Assembly (NCBI GenBank): GCA_031119155.1
Contig: JAVHYH010000130.1
Span: 1 to 6,855 of the forward strand
DNA: 6,855 bases
Direction of reading: 5' to 3'
Source: Brevundimonas sp.
Lineage (GTDB): Bacteria > Pseudomonadota > Alphaproteobacteria > Caulobacterales > Caulobacteraceae
The position numbers were made by a program, and so were the translations under genes. This document shows positions 5,428 to 6,855 of this stretch, piece after piece; the stretch's first letter is position 1, and every line of letters starts with the position of its first letter. The notes below the pieces were generated by a model. The model did not search any database and was not told where the DNA came from. It saw nothing but the letters and a program-made list of their open reading frames with translations.

Positions 5428-6855
5428 ATGAGCCGACAGTTTCTGAACCGACCCATGGCCGCGACCGCCGCTCTCATGATGGCCGGCCTGACCGCCTGCG
5501 CCACCGGCGAGAATGGTCAGGCCCCGGTCTCCGGCGAATTGGGCGAGGTGGTGGTCACCGGAACCCGCATTCGCGCCGAGGACGGGCGGATGGCCGCCGC
5601 CCCCGCGGTCACCGGCTACGTCGGCGAGGCGCCGCCCCCGCCGCCGCCTCCTCCTCCGCCCGCGCCGCCTCCGCCTCCGCCGCCGTCCTCGCCCTTCGCG
5701 CCGCCGGCGGACCGGCAGATCATCCCGCCGGTCTCCGACACCGAACGCTACCCGGACGCCCTGCCCAATCCGGTCCGGCGCGTCGCCGAGGAGCCCGTCT
5801 CGACCTTCTCGATCGACGTGGACACGGCCAGCTATTCAAACGTCCGCCGCTTCCTCGACCGGGGCTCGCGCCCGCCGGTCGACGCGATCCGGCTGGAGGA
5901 GATGATCATGTATTTTGACTATGGGTACGCCCGGCCGCGCGCGGCGTCCGAGCCGTTCGCCGTCAGCACCGTGGTCGCGGCGGCCCCGTGGGCCGAGGGT
6001 CGGCAGATCGTCCATATCGGCCTGCAGGGCTATGAGCTGCCCGCCGGCGAGCGTCGCCCGCTGAACCTGACCTTCATGGTCGATGTCTCCGGCTCGATGA
6101 TGAGCGCCGACAAGCTGGAGCTGTCACGGCAGGCGATGAACCTGATCATCGACCGCCTGCGGCCCGAGGATCGCGTAGCCATCACCACCTACGCCAGCGG
6201 CGCCTCGGTGGTGCTGGCTCCGACCTCCGGCGATCAGAAGGATGTTCTGAGGGCCGCCGTGGCCGGTCTGCGCGCGGGTGGCGGCACCGCCGGGGCCCAG
6301 GGCATGGTCACCGCCTACCAGCAGGCCGAGGCCGCCTTCGGCAAGGACAAGGTCAACCGCATCCTGATGTTCACCGACGGCGACTTCAACGTCGGCGTCA
6401 CCGAGAACCAGCGGCTGGAGGACTATGTCGCCGGCAAGCGCGAGACCGGCATCTACCTGTCCGTCTATGGCTTCGGGCGCGGCAACTATCAGGACGCCCG
6501 GATGCAGGCCATCGCCCAGGCCGGCAACGGGACAGCCGCCTATGTCGATGACCTGAACGAGGCGCGCCGCCTGTTCGGCCCGATGTTCGACCGGGGCGCC
6601 TTCCCCATCGCAGACGATGTGAAGATCCAGGTCGAGTTCAATCCCGCCCGTGTCTCCGAATACCGCCTGATCGGCTATGAGACCCGTCTGCTGAACGAGG
6701 CCGATTTCAACAACGACCGCGTCGATGCGGGCGAGGTCGGCTCGGGCGCCTCGGTGACCGCCATCTACGAGATCACCCCTGTCGGCGGCCCCAGCCAGAT
6801 CCCCGAGCGCCGCTATGACCAGAACCGGGTCGGCGTCGGCGGCGGCGATCCGTCG
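5428..6855 (+). CDS. YfbK-type von Willebrand factor A lipoprotein, partial at the right edge (first 476 aa)
   Basis: Envelope lipoprotein with a metal-dependent vWA protein-binding domain; the partner is unknown. The signal peptide ends in a lipobox, LTAC, with Cys24 as the lipidated residue. Ala-Thr follows instead of Asp, favouring the outer membrane. Residues 40-49 read EVVVTGTRIR, like the TonB box and plug start of TonB-dependent receptors. Next is a low-complexity linker of 10 Pro, Ala, 7 Pro (69-86). Residues 119-170 match the YfbK N-terminal domain (STFSIDVDTASYSNVRRFL). The vWA domain, about 210-385, has a complete MIDAS: DVSGS (Asp219, Ser221, Ser223), Thr287 in GGGTAG, and Asp317 in TDGDFNVG. 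From about 395 the C-terminal YfbK domain (DUF3520) begins and is cut off at the window edge; E. coli YfbK is about 575 aa, so at least 100 residues are probably missing. It is divergent from the antiporter. No frame disruption is seen. The family call is firm; the role is not known. Confidence 0.94.
   Translation, partial: MSRQFLNRPMAATAALMMAGLTACATGENGQAPVSGELGEVVVTGTRIRAEDGRMAAAPAVTGYVGEAPPPPPPPPPPAPPPPPPPSSPFAPPADRQIIPPVSDTERYPDALPNPVRRVAEEPVSTFSIDVDTASYSNVRRFLDRGSRPPVDAIRLEEMIMYFDYGYARPRAASEPFAVSTVVAAAPWAEGRQIVHIGLQGYELPAGERRPLNLTFMVDVSGSMMSADKLELSRQAMNLIIDRLRPEDRVAITTYASGASVVLAPTSGDQKDVLRAAVAGLRAGGGTAGAQGMVTAYQQAEAAFGKDKVNRILMFTDGDFNVGVTENQRLEDYVAGKRETGIYLSVYGFGRGNYQDARMQAIAQAGNGTAAYVDDLNEARRLFGPMFDRGAFPIADDVKIQVEFNPARVSEYRLIGYETRLLNEADFNNDRVDAGEVGSGASVTAIYEITPVGGPSQIPERRYDQNRVGVGGGDPS
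5632..5685 (+). repeat. Proline-codon tract encoding a polyproline linker
   Basis: Eighteen consecutive codons, almost all CCG, CCT or CCC, encode ten prolines, one alanine and seven prolines (residues 69-86 of the vWA lipoprotein). Such a tract should form a stiff polyproline-II rod between the lipid anchor and the folded domains. Its translation is expected to depend on elongation factor P. The near-repeat CCN sequence is prone to length change between strains. Confidence 0.9.

Noticed and set aside
5513..5905. A 130-codon Arg/Pro-rich frame within the vWA gene
   Set aside because: It is the third-frame shadow of the proline-rich region; its composition follows from the CCN repeats and there is no RBS.
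5280..5918. A 212-codon rightward frame overlapping the start of the vWA gene
   Set aside because: It is out of frame with the vWA lipoprotein, which has the strong RBS, lipobox and MIDAS motifs. The product is low-complexity Arg/Gly/Pro.
1..6855. Mobile element, defence island, CRISPR array, tRNA or rRNA
   Set aside because: No transposase, integrase, repeat-spacer pattern, terminal inverted repeats, tRNA-like cloverleaf or rRNA sequence was seen. Codon use looks uniform across the four genes, with no sign of recent transfer.

Overview
This is a GC-rich (roughly two-thirds G+C by eye), gene-dense chromosomal stretch from what looks like an alphaproteobacterium. The best guess is Caulobacterales, for example Brevundimonas. 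That guess rests on codon use strongly biased to G or C in third positions, a bacterial UBP-type zinc-finger protein of the kind common in this group, and a TonB-receptor-style EVVVTGTRIR segment in an envelope lipoprotein. It is an inference from style and family content, not from a marker gene.

Layout from left to right. Positions 1-152 hold no confirmed gene. They carry a strong hairpin that fits a terminator for the leftward peptidase gene, and possibly the promoter and first codons of another leftward gene that leaves the window. Positions 153-2984 (-) encode a secreted M16-family zinc metallopeptidase with an active first half and a degenerate second half. A 122-bp divergent promoter region follows. 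Positions 3107-3409 (+) encode a compact 100-residue UBP-type zinc-finger protein. It converges, with only 9 bp between stop codons, on a KefB/KefC-like CPA2 cation:proton antiporter with a C-terminal RCK domain at 3419-5281 (-). A second divergent intergenic region (5282-5427) contains two perfect 9-bp inverted repeats and a short direct repeat. Positions 5428-6855 (+) encode the first 476 residues of a YfbK-type von Willebrand factor A lipoprotein that runs off the right edge.

The four genes alternate in direction (-, +, -, +), so none forms an operon with another inside the window. Three of the four products belong to the envelope: a periplasmic peptidase, an inner-membrane antiporter and a probable outer-membrane lipoprotein. 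The zinc-finger protein is predicted to be cytoplasmic. I see no mobile element, CRISPR array, rRNA or tRNA, and no frameshifted gene. The most interesting items are the TonB-box-like segment plus long polyproline linker in the vWA lipoprotein, the ubiquitin-binding-type zinc finger in a bacterium, and the repeat-rich region between the antiporter and the lipoprotein.
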